Positions 52,635 to 60,787 of a stretch of 64,000 nt of DNA are shown here, piece by piece. The first letter of the stretch is position 1, and the number at the start of each line of letters is the position of its first letter. The stretch comes from Gimesia alba (GTDB taxonomy: Bacteria; Planctomycetota; Planctomycetia; Planctomycetales; Planctomycetaceae), in NCBI RefSeq assembly GCF_007744675.1, contig NZ_CP036269.1, positions 6,127,046-6,191,045 on the forward strand. The letters are read 5' to 3'. The notes below the pieces were generated by a model. That model had not been told where the DNA came from. It saw only the letters and a list, made by a program, of their open reading frames with translations, and did no database searches. The translations under genes and the position numbers were made by a program.

Positions 52635-55600
52635 TCAGGATGATGGTGCGAGATTATAGGCCGGATCAAAACTTTGTTGCAATACCGATTTGAGCTCTAA
52701 CATGATCGCATCTGTATTTACGGCAGAAACCGGCAAAGGAATATACGCCGATTTATGATCGACAATGCGAACCGGAATCCGATTCTGATTACTTTTCGCC
52801 AGAGCCAGGATGTGATTTTTGTCCCGATAGCCTAAAACAGCGAAGTTTTCTTCCAGGCGAATACTATCCACCTGCCACTGCTGCGCCAGGATTTGTAATT
52901 CTTTCAAAATCAATAATTGTCTCGCAGGATGCGGAATATTCCCGAAGCGATCCTCGAACTCTGCCTCCAGATCCGTCAATTCGTCGAGAGAATGAATGGC
53001 GGATAACCGCCGATACATTTCAATTTTGATGCGGCCGGGCGGAATATAATCCGAAGGCAGATAGGCGGTACAAGGGAGATCAATGGCGACATGATGGTGT
53101 TCCCGCAATGGCTCGTTTTTCAGTTTTTTGCAGGCATTTTCCAGCAGCTGGCAATACAGTTCATACCCGACCGCGGAAATATGACCACTCTGCTCGGTCC
53201 CCAGAATATTTCCGGCTCCTCGAATTTCCAGGTCGCGCATCGCGATTTTAAACCCGGCCCCCAGCTCGCTGTATTCCTCAATCGCCTTGAGCCGTTTCGC
53301 AGCCACCGGTGTCAGAATCTGTCCGTCGCGTAACAGTAGATAACAATAGGCCCGATGATGTGACCTTCCCACACGTCCGCGGAGTTGGTGCAAATCCGAA
53401 AGCCCATGATTGCCGGCATCGTGAATGAACATGGTATTGGCATTCGGAATATCCAGGCCGCTCTCAATGATGGTTGTGCAGACAAAGATATCAACTCTGC
53501 CGGAGACGAAGTCGTACATGGCCGCTTCGAGTTCGGATTCTTTCATCTGCCCATGCCCAATCCCGATCGTGGCTTCAGGAACAATCTGCTGAATCCGGTC
53601 TGCATACTTCTGTAAATCGTGGACACGGTTATGCACAAAATAAACCTGCCCGTTTCGATTCAATTCGCGCACCATCGCATGCCGGATCAGTTCGGGATCG
53701 AAGCGGGAGATGCGTGTTTCGATCGGCACACGATCACGGGGCGCTGTGGTCAAGTTGGAAATATCACGTATCCCCAGCAACGACATATGTAACGTTCGCG
53801 GCACCGGAGTCGCACTCAGGGTGAGCACATCAATCTGCAGTCTGAGGGACTTCAGCATCTCTTTTGCTTCCACTCCAAACCGCTGTTCTTCATCGATAAT
53901 CAGCAGACCTAAATCTTTAAATTTGATATCCTTCTGAATTAATCGATGCGTGCCGATCACCAGATCGACACTACCAGAGGCCATGCCTTCCAGTGTCTTT
54001 CGCTGTTCCTTTTTTGTTTTGAAACGCGAGAGACCTTCAATGGTGATTGGATAATCGGCCATCCGCTCGCTGAAGGTCCGCGTGTGCTGCTCGGCAAGAA
54101 CCGTTGTCGGGACCAGTACGGCAACCTGCTTTCCTGAATCGATGGCTTTAAAAGCAGCTCGAATCGCAACCTCGGTTTTTCCGTAACCCACATCACCGCA
54201 GATCAAACGATCCATCGGTTGAGGTCGCTCCATGTCATGTCGAATATCATTGATAGCATGCAGTTGATCGGCGGTTTCTGTGTACGGAAACGAGGCTTCA
54301 AACTCTTTTTGCCAGTGACTGTCGGGAGGATACGCGATACCTGGTTGTGCCGAACGCATCGCCTGCATCCGCAGCATATCGCTGGCCATGTCCCTGACGG
54401 CTTGTGCTGCTTTTTCCTTCTTGTTTGCCCAGCTTTTACTTCCCAACTTGGACAGTTGAGGAATATGTTTTCCGCCCCCGATATATTTTTGCACCAGATG
54501 CACCAGAGAGACCGGCACATACATTTGCACTTTATCGCGAAATTCCAACGAGAGATGTTCTTCGCGACAGCCATCTTTCTCGAGGAGATCCAAACCTTTG
54601 AAACGGGCGATACCATGCGAGAGATGCACGACAAAGTCACCCACATTCAAATCAAGAAAATTGTCGATGGCCCGGCTTTCGACTTTGCGTTTGCGCGGCT
54701 TATGCCGGATGTCTGCACGCCCAAAGAGCTCATGATCGCTCAATACCACCAGATGTTCGGGTACAATCCGAAAGCCCAATGCCAGATTGCCGATACAGGT
54801 TGTGACGCGGCTACCAATTTCCAGTTCAGACTCGGCTAATATTTCCTGCAGCCGATCCTCTTCTCCCTGATTGTGACAACAGACAACAACGCGATCATGA
54901 GGGCCGGTGATCGAAGCCAACTCTTCGATCATTTCCGACTTCGCGCGCGTGAAACGCTCGATCGATTCAATTTGCAAATGGCAAGAAATCTCGGTCGATT
55001 CTGCAGAAATGGGGGCGATCGTCACAGACGGAAAATCGGTGCAGCGGGACATGGTCGCGGGCACGCTGAATAATCCGCGTGGATTTTCGAGTCGGTCCAG
55101 ATAACGTTTGCCTTCGTCAATCAGTTCCGGGAGTTCTACCAGTACAATGCAGGTGTTCTCCGGTAAATTGTCCAACAGACTCTCGGAAGCGGTCTCATCC
55201 AGATCCTTGGCCAGTGTCGGGCGTTGTGAATGTTCCTGAGCAGCAGAGACGGGAGAAATCAGCGTCAGATCGACCTGTTCGCAGGTTTCGACGGTTCTCT
55301 GTGTTTCCACATCAAACTGCCTGATGGATTCGACCTCGTCCCCAAAAAATTCAATCCGCAGGGGGAGTGTGGCATCAGGAGAAAAAATGTCCAGAATGCC
55401 GCCATGCATACTGAATTCACCCGGAAGCTCAATCGCCGTTGTACGTTCGAAACCACGTTCGATGAGCCAACTCATAAAGGGGTCGGTGTCTATTTCATCT
55501 CCCACCCTGATGGTGCGAGTGGCTTCGCGGCGCTGTTGACGACTGGGGACAGGTTGCAGTAAAGCAGGAAACGAAGTCACAATCACCGGCGGGATACTAT

Positions 55601-55976
55601 CCGCATTCTGGTCGAGTTGTACCAGCTGGTTCAGTACCCGCAGGCGACCACCAAAAACCGAGTCTGACACATCGTGTTCATCAGGCAGCGTTTCCCAGGC
55701 AGGAAATATTTCGGGAATTCTTCCCAGAAAACTGGCGAGATCGCCGCTGAATTCGTCGATTTCTCCCAATCGGGGAAGGACGACCAATGTGGGGAATTTG
55801 AGCGATTCTGCGATCGCTGCCGCTGTCAGCGCGCACGATCCCCCCCAGGCTCCGTCAATTGTCCCGCTCTGGCCTGTCTGGAGAGCCGCAACCACAGCTG
55901 CGAATCCTTCGCTTCGACTTAAAACGGGAACCAGATCCTGCATCGACTGAATCTGACTGTCGATTGGTTTGGTCAT
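52635..55976 (-). CDS. mfd: Transcription-repair coupling factor Mfd
   Basis: About 1113 residues, close to the usual 1150. It removes RNA polymerase stalled at DNA damage and recruits UvrA. Order of domains: UvrB-like D1-D2 (EGFAAVVAALQTGQSGTIDG to about 340), polymerase-binding CarD-like RID (LNVGDFVVHLSHGIARFKGL), translocase with Walker A GDVGYGKTEVA at 596-606, DEEQ in LIIDEEQRFGVEAKEMLKSL, the TRG region and RGRVGRSHHRAYCYLL motif VI. The C-terminal domain 7 follows (LEAEFEDRFGNIPHPARQLL). ATG 55976 gives MTKPIDSQ. A TTG three codons earlier is possible. The SurA-like gene starts 182 bp downstream of its end, on the same strand. Confidence 0.97.
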   Translation of the reverse strand: MTKPIDSQIQSMQDLVPVLSRSEGFAAVVAALQTGQSGTIDGAWGGSCALTAAAIAESLKFPTLVVLPRLGEIDEFSGDLASFLGRIPEIFPAWETLPDEHDVSDSVFGGRLRVLNQLVQLDQNADSIPPVIVTSFPALLQPVPSRQQRREATRTIRVGDEIDTDPFMSWLIERGFERTTAIELPGEFSMHGGILDIFSPDATLPLRIEFFGDEVESIRQFDVETQRTVETCEQVDLTLISPVSAAQEHSQRPTLAKDLDETASESLLDNLPENTCIVLVELPELIDEGKRYLDRLENPRGLFSVPATMSRCTDFPSVTIAPISAESTEISCHLQIESIERFTRAKSEMIEELASITGPHDRVVVCCHNQGEEDRLQEILAESELEIGSRVTTCIGNLALGFRIVPEHLVVLSDHELFGRADIRHKPRKRKVESRAIDNFLDLNVGDFVVHLSHGIARFKGLDLLEKDGCREEHLSLEFRDKVQMYVPVSLVHLVQKYIGGGKHIPQLSKLGSKSWANKKEKAAQAVRDMASDMLRMQAMRSAQPGIAYPPDSHWQKEFEASFPYTETADQLHAINDIRHDMERPQPMDRLICGDVGYGKTEVAIRAAFKAIDSGKQVAVLVPTTVLAEQHTRTFSERMADYPITIEGLSRFKTKKEQRKTLEGMASGSVDLVIGTHRLIQKDIKFKDLGLLIIDEEQRFGVEAKEMLKSLRLQIDVLTLSATPVPRTLHMSLLGIRDISNLTTAPRDRVPIETRISRFDPELIRHAMVRELNRNGQVYFVHNRVHDLQKYADRIQQIVPEATIGIGHGQMKESELEAAMYDFVSGRVDIFVCTTIIESGLDIPNANTMFIHDAGNHGLSDLHQLRGRVGRSHHRAYCYLLLRDGQILTPVAAKRLKAIEEYSELGAGFKIAMRDLEIRGAGNILGTEQSGHISAVGYELYCQLLENACKKLKNEPLREHHHVAIDLPCTAYLPSDYIPPGRIKIEMYRRLSAIHSLDELTDLEAEFEDRFGNIPHPARQLLILKELQILAQQWQVDSIRLEENFAVLGYRDKNHILALAKSNQNRIPVRIVDHKSAYIPLPVSAVNTDAIMLELKSVLQQSFDPAYNLAPSS

Positions 55977-56194
55977 GTTCAAAATAATTTTAGCAAGCAG
56001 TGTGAAATTGTCACGTGCTCACCTCAAAAAACGTGATCGGGACTCGGTTTTCAGGACCATCCGGCGTGACTTCAAGGCAGCTCAAAGCTAGGATAGAAGA
56101 ACCAAAATTCACCGATCAAAAGGCAAAATGTAAGGCCGATTTCGCAAGAGCCGCGGATTGACTTGCCTGATTTTAGTATATTGAAGGATACACC

Positions 56195-57367
56195 GTGTCA
56201 GATAGTTTCGATGTCAATGTCGCTCTGGGGCCGCGCAGTTATCATATTTCAGTTGTGAGCGACCAGTTCGATCAGTTCGCTGAAACGCTGGAAACCTGGA
56301 TGAATCAGAATCCTGCGTTTCGGAATTCCGTAGCAGAAGGTAACAAAACCGCATTCATCATTACCGACCGGAACCTGGCAGCGCTGCATACTCCCCAAAT
56401 CGAAAAAAGCCTGAAAGCAAAAGGTTGGAAATGGGAAACGGCAATCATCGAAGCGGGTGAAAAATCGAAATCTCTCGCTGTCATTTCCAGTCTGTATGAC
56501 CGACTGGTAGAGATGAAGGCCGACCGTCAGACAGTCTTAATCGCCGTCGGCGGCGGTGTGACGGGAGATGCCGCAGGCTTCGTTGCTGCCACCTATGTCC
56601 GCGGGTTACCATTCGTACAAGTTCCAACCTCATTGCTGGCACACGTCGATAGTTCCGTTGGTGGGAAAGTCGGCGTCAATCATCCACAAGCGAAAAATCT
56701 GATCGGTGCCTTCTATCAACCGCTGGGTGTGTTCATTGATACCTCGACGCTCGAAACACTTCCCGAACGAGATTATCGCAGCGGACTGGCAGAAATTGTC
56801 AAATATGGCGTGATCCTGGATTCCAAGTTCTTTCAATACCTGGAGCAGAATATTGAAGGACTGAATCAACGATCGCCCGAAGTACTGAGGACCGTCATTG
56901 CCCGGAGCTGCGAGTTGAAGGCGGAAGTGGTCGAACAGGACGAGCACGAGCGGACCGGCTTACGGGCCATTTTAAATTATGGTCATACGTTTGCACATGC
57001 CTTTGAAGCGCTCTGCGGCTACGGAGAGTTAATGCACGGCGAAGCGGTCTCCATTGGGATGATCTACGCCAGTGTTCTCGCAGAAAAACTCAATTTGATC
57101 AAACATCAGGATACGGAACGCCAGATTCAACTTCTAGAGGCACTGGGACTGCCGGTTTCACTCCCTGCAGGGACCTGTTTAGATAACGATGAAATCATCG
57201 ACCGCATGAAACTGGATAAGAAAACCGTTGGTGGAAAATTACGGTTTGTGCTTCCGACCTGTATTGGACGTGTGGAAGTCTTCAAAGACATTTCAGAGTC
57301 ACTCGTGAGAGAAGTACTCGAGGAATTAGCACAAACCAAACCCAGCACTGACGACTTTCAAATCTAA
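56195..57367 (+). CDS. aroB: 3-dehydroquinate synthase
   Basis: 390 residues, slightly longer than the usual 360. Second step of the shikimate pathway: converts DAHP to 3-dehydroquinate with NAD+ and a divalent metal, in the cytoplasm. GGGVTGDAAGFVAATYVRGL is the NAD-binding stretch and VPTSLLAHVDSSVGGKVGVN the active-site loop. Metal ligands are in ERDYRSGLAEIVKYGVI (Glu), ILNYGHTFAHAFEALCGYGE (His) and LMHGEAVSIGMIYAS (His). The C-terminal LDKKTVGGKLRFVLPTCIGR is normal. GTG start at 56195 with AAGGA seven bases upstream. The opposite-strand mfd gene begins 218 bp away. No aromatic-pathway partner nearby. Confidence 0.97.
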   Translation: MSDSFDVNVALGPRSYHISVVSDQFDQFAETLETWMNQNPAFRNSVAEGNKTAFIITDRNLAALHTPQIEKSLKAKGWKWETAIIEAGEKSKSLAVISSLYDRLVEMKADRQTVLIAVGGGVTGDAAGFVAATYVRGLPFVQVPTSLLAHVDSSVGGKVGVNHPQAKNLIGAFYQPLGVFIDTSTLETLPERDYRSGLAEIVKYGVILDSKFFQYLEQNIEGLNQRSPEVLRTVIARSCELKAEVVEQDEHERTGLRAILNYGHTFAHAFEALCGYGELMHGEAVSIGMIYASVLAEKLNLIKHQDTERQIQLLEALGLPVSLPAGTCLDNDEIIDRMKLDKKTVGGKLRFVLPTCIGRVEVFKDISESLVREVLEELAQTKPSTDDFQI

Positions 57368-57709
57368 GTCCCGATACCATACAGGAAAAGGCCGGTCTTG
57401 ACAGCAGGTCATTCACCTCAAATATCAAATCGTCAGCACTGTATTAATACCTACTTACATACAGAATTCCCTTAGTTCTCAGGCCCTTTCATTCCACCAA
57501 TCGGCACAGATCACAGAATCGATATAAAAACTCCCCTCCAATTTGCCTTGTTGATGATCAGTGTTGGTTTCTCTTAAAAATAGAACCTAACCTTAATTCC
57601 AGGCCTGCTGATTTAATTCTCTGAGTAAGAGTCTGCGCTATCAGTTCGATGTCTGTGCTTCAGACTAGACCATTTTGACGCGTAAATCACAGGAAAAAGG
57701 TATTGAGCT
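57368..57709. other. Intergenic region before the Hpt gene, no gene seen
   Basis: AT-rich leader without a credible frame. No terminator stem after aroB and no strong promoter box are visible. Short C/T-rich runs near 57525-57545 have no partner. Confidence 0.35.
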
Positions 57710-58099
57710 ATGACAAGTTTAGAAACAACTTCTACTACGGGGCAATGGCGTTTAATTAACCGAGAACAGGTTCTGGACATGGCGGTGGGAGATGTGGAAT
57801 TTCTCGCTGAAATGATCGAACTATTCTTCAGCTATATCCCGCAGCAAATGAATGATATTCAGCAGGCTGTTGAAAAGAATGATTCTCAAGAATTGGCAGA
57901 AGCAGCACACGCCTGTAAGGGAACTGTCGGAAACTATACCAAGCTGGAACCCTATCTCCTGCTCCAGTCATTGGAAAATGATGGGAAATCAGAACAACTG
58001 GATGAATCTCGGATCAAATACAGTTCACTTGAAAAAGAAATCACACAACTCATTGTTGAATTAAAAACATTGATGGCTCAAGAGTGTAGCGATGTTTGA
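57710..58099 (+). CDS. Hpt (histidine phosphotransfer) domain protein
   Basis: 129 residues. The helical bundle starts INREQVLDMAVGDVEFLAEM with LFFSYIPQQMNDIQQAVEKN. The phosphate-accepting motif is AAHACKGTVGNY with His67. The classical consensus is HxLKG, here HACKG, so a Cys takes the place of Leu. The end helix is SSLEKEITQLIVELKTLMAQ. Hpt proteins carry phosphate between receiver domains in a phosphorelay. The next gene, 41 bp downstream, is a receiver-domain protein and the obvious partner. No kinase in the window. The ATG has AAAAAGGT upstream. Confidence 0.88.
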   Translation: MTSLETTSTTGQWRLINREQVLDMAVGDVEFLAEMIELFFSYIPQQMNDIQQAVEKNDSQELAEAAHACKGTVGNYTKLEPYLLLQSLENDGKSEQLDESRIKYSSLEKEITQLIVELKTLMAQECSDV

Positions 58100-58140
58100 T
58101 CATCATCAACGCATGTAGGTTTAACCCAAAGGCAATCAAA

Positions 58141-58734
58141 ATGAAAATCTTAGTTGTAGATGATGTTGGTTACACATGTCATTTTCATTCACGTCTTGTA
58201 GAAAAATTTGGCTATACGGCAGTCTCAGCCACATCCGGCTACGAGGCATTGAATTTTCTGAAAACAGATAATGATATCAGTATCGTGGTCACAGATCTGA
58301 TGATGCGCGGCATGGATGGAGTGGATCTCTTCCAGGAAGCACAGAATCTGGAACGGTTTACTGATGAAGGACAACTCGACCCTCCTCAGTTTATCCTGAT
58401 GACCGCGTTACGCATGGAAAAAAACTCGAACGATAAAGATGTCCAACGTCTTAAACTGGCGAAAGAGTTAGGCGTGGCGAAAATCATGTTCAAACCTCTT
58501 GACCAGGATGAACTCGAAGCCACCTTAAAAGACATGGCGATGGGAGCCCCCAGTACTGCTTCCAGCGGGAAATCATTGGATCTGTTTACACCAACTCAAA
58601 AATTAAAAGACGCCGTCAAAGAAATCATCGATTCCGGAAATGGGGGCGCTGCAGAACAGTTTATTGAATGCTTAAATGAAGAAGTAACCAGCCTGCAAGA
58701 ATTTCTTGAAAAACTGGAAACCGTTGAAAATTAA
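58141..58734 (+). CDS. Response regulator receiver-domain protein
   Basis: 197 residues from ATG 58141. The frame opens at 58096 without a ribosome site. The receiver domain (1-140) has the acidic pair Asp7/Asp8 in KILVVDDVGYTCHFHSRLVE, phosphoacceptor Asp52 in ISIVVTDLMMRGMDGVDLFQ, Thr88 in FILMTALRMEK, and Lys118 in VAKIMFKPLDQDEL, all canonical. A linker with many Ser/Ala leads to a helical C-terminal part (KLKDAVKEIIDSGNGGAAEQ), which is not a DNA-binding output. So it is likely a protein-binding or phosphate-sink regulator. It pairs with the Hpt protein encoded upstream. Confidence 0.9.
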   Translation: MKILVVDDVGYTCHFHSRLVEKFGYTAVSATSGYEALNFLKTDNDISIVVTDLMMRGMDGVDLFQEAQNLERFTDEGQLDPPQFILMTALRMEKNSNDKDVQRLKLAKELGVAKIMFKPLDQDELEATLKDMAMGAPSTASSGKSLDLFTPTQKLKDAVKEIIDSGNGGAAEQFIECLNEEVTSLQEFLEKLETVEN

Positions 58735-58919
58735 ACGTTTACAAAACACAACATCGCTCGAACAAATGCAAATACTTTGATTCGTCTCCAGGAGGGATTT
58801 GACTGGTTTTAAACAAGACCTATAGTTCCATTATTAGAGATCTATACAAACTTAGACCTTAACAAGAAACCAAACCATTTTTGTTGAATATCGTATTCAA
58901 CCTGACAACATTTAAGTGG

Positions 58920-59336
58920 ATGCGGCGAATGAGCCTAATTAACTTGGAACAATATTCAGAGAAGCAGAACCGTGCAATTTCGCGCGTTCTGGATACGTTG
59001 GATCGTCTCGATAAACGAATGAGCATCCATTACTCGAATAAACGTGCGCACGAACGAAAAGACTTCCGCGGGATTGTCTGGATTTCTGTTCCAGACCAGG
59101 AATATGCCGAGGAAGGAGGAGTCAATACGATCAAAGTCTGGTCTCGCTCCATTTCACAATCCGGCCTGTCGTTCATTTATCCCTCACCCATTTACCAGAA
59201 GACCATTCACGTGGGCGTTCCCGTGCAGGGAGATCAAGTTACCTGGTTCCGATCAGAAGTTGTCCGTCAGAAGGAAATTGAAGAAGAACAATTCTGGGAG
59301 TATGGGGTCCGGTTCCTGGGAAAAGTGGTCACTTAA
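58920..59336 (+). CDS. PilZ-domain protein (possible c-di-GMP receptor)
   Basis: About 138 residues from ATG 58920. ATG 58929 is an alternative and the frame opens at 58881. An N-terminal helical part (LEQYSEKQNRAISRVLDTLD) precedes the PilZ domain. The RxxxR element is in NKRAHERKDFRG and the D/NxSxxG element in VWSRSISQSGLSFIYP, with Ser in place of the Asp/Asn. The strand IHVGVPVQGDQVTWFRSEVV and EEEQFWEYGVRFLGKVV complete the barrel. Binding of c-di-GMP is plausible because RxxxR and SxxG remain, but not certain. It follows the response regulator by 185 bp and may be in the same pathway. Confidence 0.75.
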   Translation: MRRMSLINLEQYSEKQNRAISRVLDTLDRLDKRMSIHYSNKRAHERKDFRGIVWISVPDQEYAEEGGVNTIKVWSRSISQSGLSFIYPSPIYQKTIHVGVPVQGDQVTWFRSEVVRQKEIEEEQFWEYGVRFLGKVVT

Positions 59337-59470
59337 GATCCTTCCATTTTCCTTACCTTCAGTTGATTTCAGACGAAACACACACGTATGATTGACTGCT
59401 TCTTTTAAGAGACATTCAACTCTGTTCAACGGACGAGAGTGTTTTACCCCCCATTGTGGAAAACTCGGGA

Positions 59471-60181
59471 ATGGACGACCTGACTGGCATCATTCAAAAA
59501 AACTACGCACAGATTCAAAGCCGCATCGATGCGGCCTGCCAACATTCGCAGCGTTCTCCAGAATCGGTCACATTAATTGCTGTGACAAAATACGCCCGCA
59601 TGGAATGGGTTGCCGCGCTTTTGGAACTGGGATGTACTCACCTGGGGGAAAGCCGCACTCCGCAATTGGAGGAACGAGCTGCTCTGCTTCCCGATCATAT
59701 ACACTGGCATTTCATCGGCCCGCTGCAGCGCAATAAAGTCAGACGTACTATCCAGCATACCTGCCTGGTTCACTCGGTCGATTCCATCAAGCTACTCTCG
59801 GCCATCGATCGCATTGCAGCAGAATCGAATCTACAACCACGGGTACTGATCGAGGTCAATCTTTCCGGCGAACCAAATAAGAAAGGCTTTTCTCGAGAAG
59901 AACTCTTAGCCAGTTGGAGTTCCCTCTGCGCTCTCGCTCATGTTAAGATCGAGGGACTGATGACGATGGCACCACACACATCGGACCCCGAACTGACACG
60001 ACCGGTCTTTCGAGAATTATCGCAACTTCGCGATCAGCTCCAGTCGATGTCCCCCGCGCAAGTCTCACTGCAGGAACTCTCAATGGGGATGAGTGGGGAT
60101 TTTGAAATTGCCATTGAAGAAGGGGCCACGCTGGTCCGTATCGGCAGTGCCCTGTTTGAGGGATTAGAATCAGGAAATTGA
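59471..60181 (+). CDS. YggS-family pyridoxal-phosphate homeostasis protein
   Basis: 236 residues from ATG 59471 (GTG 59456 is possible). A single TIM barrel of the alanine racemase-like fold. Lys in TLIAVTKYARMEWVAALLEL is the PLP Schiff-base residue. LGCTHLGESRTPQLEERAAL matches the family GENRVQE segment, here with changes. HWHFIGPLQRNKVRRTIQHT is the IGxLQxNK motif. RVLIEVNLSGEPNKKGFSRE and LSMGMSGDFEIAIEEGATLV with RIGSALFEG give the phosphate-binding C-terminal loop. The protein buffers intracellular PLP and affects amino-acid balance. The DUF167 gene follows after 9 bp, the common YggS-YggU neighbourhood. Confidence 0.93.
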   Translation: MDDLTGIIQKNYAQIQSRIDAACQHSQRSPESVTLIAVTKYARMEWVAALLELGCTHLGESRTPQLEERAALLPDHIHWHFIGPLQRNKVRRTIQHTCLVHSVDSIKLLSAIDRIAAESNLQPRVLIEVNLSGEPNKKGFSREELLASWSSLCALAHVKIEGLMTMAPHTSDPELTRPVFRELSQLRDQLQSMSPAQVSLQELSMGMSGDFEIAIEEGATLVRIGSALFEGLESGN

Positions 60182-60190
60182 GTACACGAC

Positions 60191-60505
60191 GTGACCACAG
60201 ACATACAGCTTGAATTTGATGGGGCGGCGATTCTGCTCCCTGTTCGTGCGCAACCTAAATCCAGCAAAAATCGCATTGAGGGGATCCACGACGGCAGGCT
60301 GAAAGTCTGCGTTACCCAGGCCCCGGAAAAGGGGAAAGCCAACAAAGCTCTGTTGAAAGTGATCAAAAACGGTCTCAACCTCAAAAGATCACAAATCGAG
60401 TTGTATAAAGGGGAAACGGCAGGACTGAAAGTATTCCGCATTACTGAAATTTCGCCGGATGAGTTGCGAAAAAAACTTCAGGACGCCCTGAATCACTCTA
60501 GATAA
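60191..60505 (+). CDS. DUF167 (YggU-family) protein
   Basis: 104 residues from GTG 60191, nine bases after the YggS-type stop, so probably the same transcript. The single small alpha/beta domain is LLPVRAQPKSSKNRIEGIHD, then LKVCVTQAPEKGKANKALLK, ending LKRSQIELYKGETAGLKVFR. This is the full YggU pattern with the basic cluster in the middle. Its function is unknown in any organism. In many bacteria the gene sits by the YggS gene and cell-division genes, but here it is followed by a structured leader and an exported propeller protein. Confidence 0.9.
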   Translation: MTTDIQLEFDGAAILLPVRAQPKSSKNRIEGIHDGRLKVCVTQAPEKGKANKALLKVIKNGLNLKRSQIELYKGETAGLKVFRITEISPDELRKKLQDALNHSR

Positions 60506-60510
60506 TTCTG

Positions 60511-60640
60511 CCAGCGGTGCCCGGTGTAAGCCGGGTTTTGCACGAACAGACCCAATATTCCTGCCTCTCACCTGAGACAGAATCAGCTGCTTCCCGGTCA
60601 GGAATCTTCTGCCGTTGATTGCAGCAGCTTGAACGGGCAC
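60511..60640 (+). ncRNA. Candidate structured leader RNA, possibly cobalamin-riboswitch-like
   Basis: The outer stem GTGCCCG (60517-60523) pairs with CGGGCAC (60634-60640), enclosing 110 bases. Inside, CCCGG-TGTAAG-CCGGG (60520-60535) is a hairpin that competes with the outer stem. ATT(c)CTG pairs with CAGAAT plus TCTC/GAGA (60557-60583). AGCTGCT (60585-60591) pairs with AGCAGCT (60623-60629). GGTCAGGAATCTTCTGCC (60596-60613) recalls the B12 box, AG(C/T)CAG(G/A)AGACCTGCC, and the CGGTGTAAGCCGG loop recalls the core of cobalamin riboswitches. No exact family match. It lies between the DUF167 stop and the propeller gene start. The motif on the other strand, AAAACCCGGCTTAC, also resembles an RNase P element. 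Confidence 0.4.
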
Positions 60641-60787
60641 ATATAATTATGAGACGTGCATCCGTATCTTACCCCTAAGAGGCCTTCGCTCGGTTTTCTG
60701 AAAATCCACACGCAGAATGTCGTCGCGATAATCTCGACTTTAATTTCCCACCTGGTCTACAAGATCTCACAAAAGGACTATTTGACT

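Noticed and set aside
56158-56182. Promoter TTGACT/TATATT before aroB
   Set aside because: The spacer is only 13 bp and the -10 box would lie too close to the ribosome site.
60511-60640. RNase P RNA on the minus strand, because of AAAACCCGGCTTAC
   Set aside because: The conserved 5' part with GAGGAAAGTCCGG is not found within 300 bases upstream on that strand, and only about 130 bases are structured.
60511-60640. SRP RNA, because of GGTGCCC and CCTGCC on the plus strand and GGAAGCAGC on the minus strand
   Set aside because: The universal domain IV order (GTCAGG then GGAAGCAGC with a GGAA tetraloop) does not occur on either strand.
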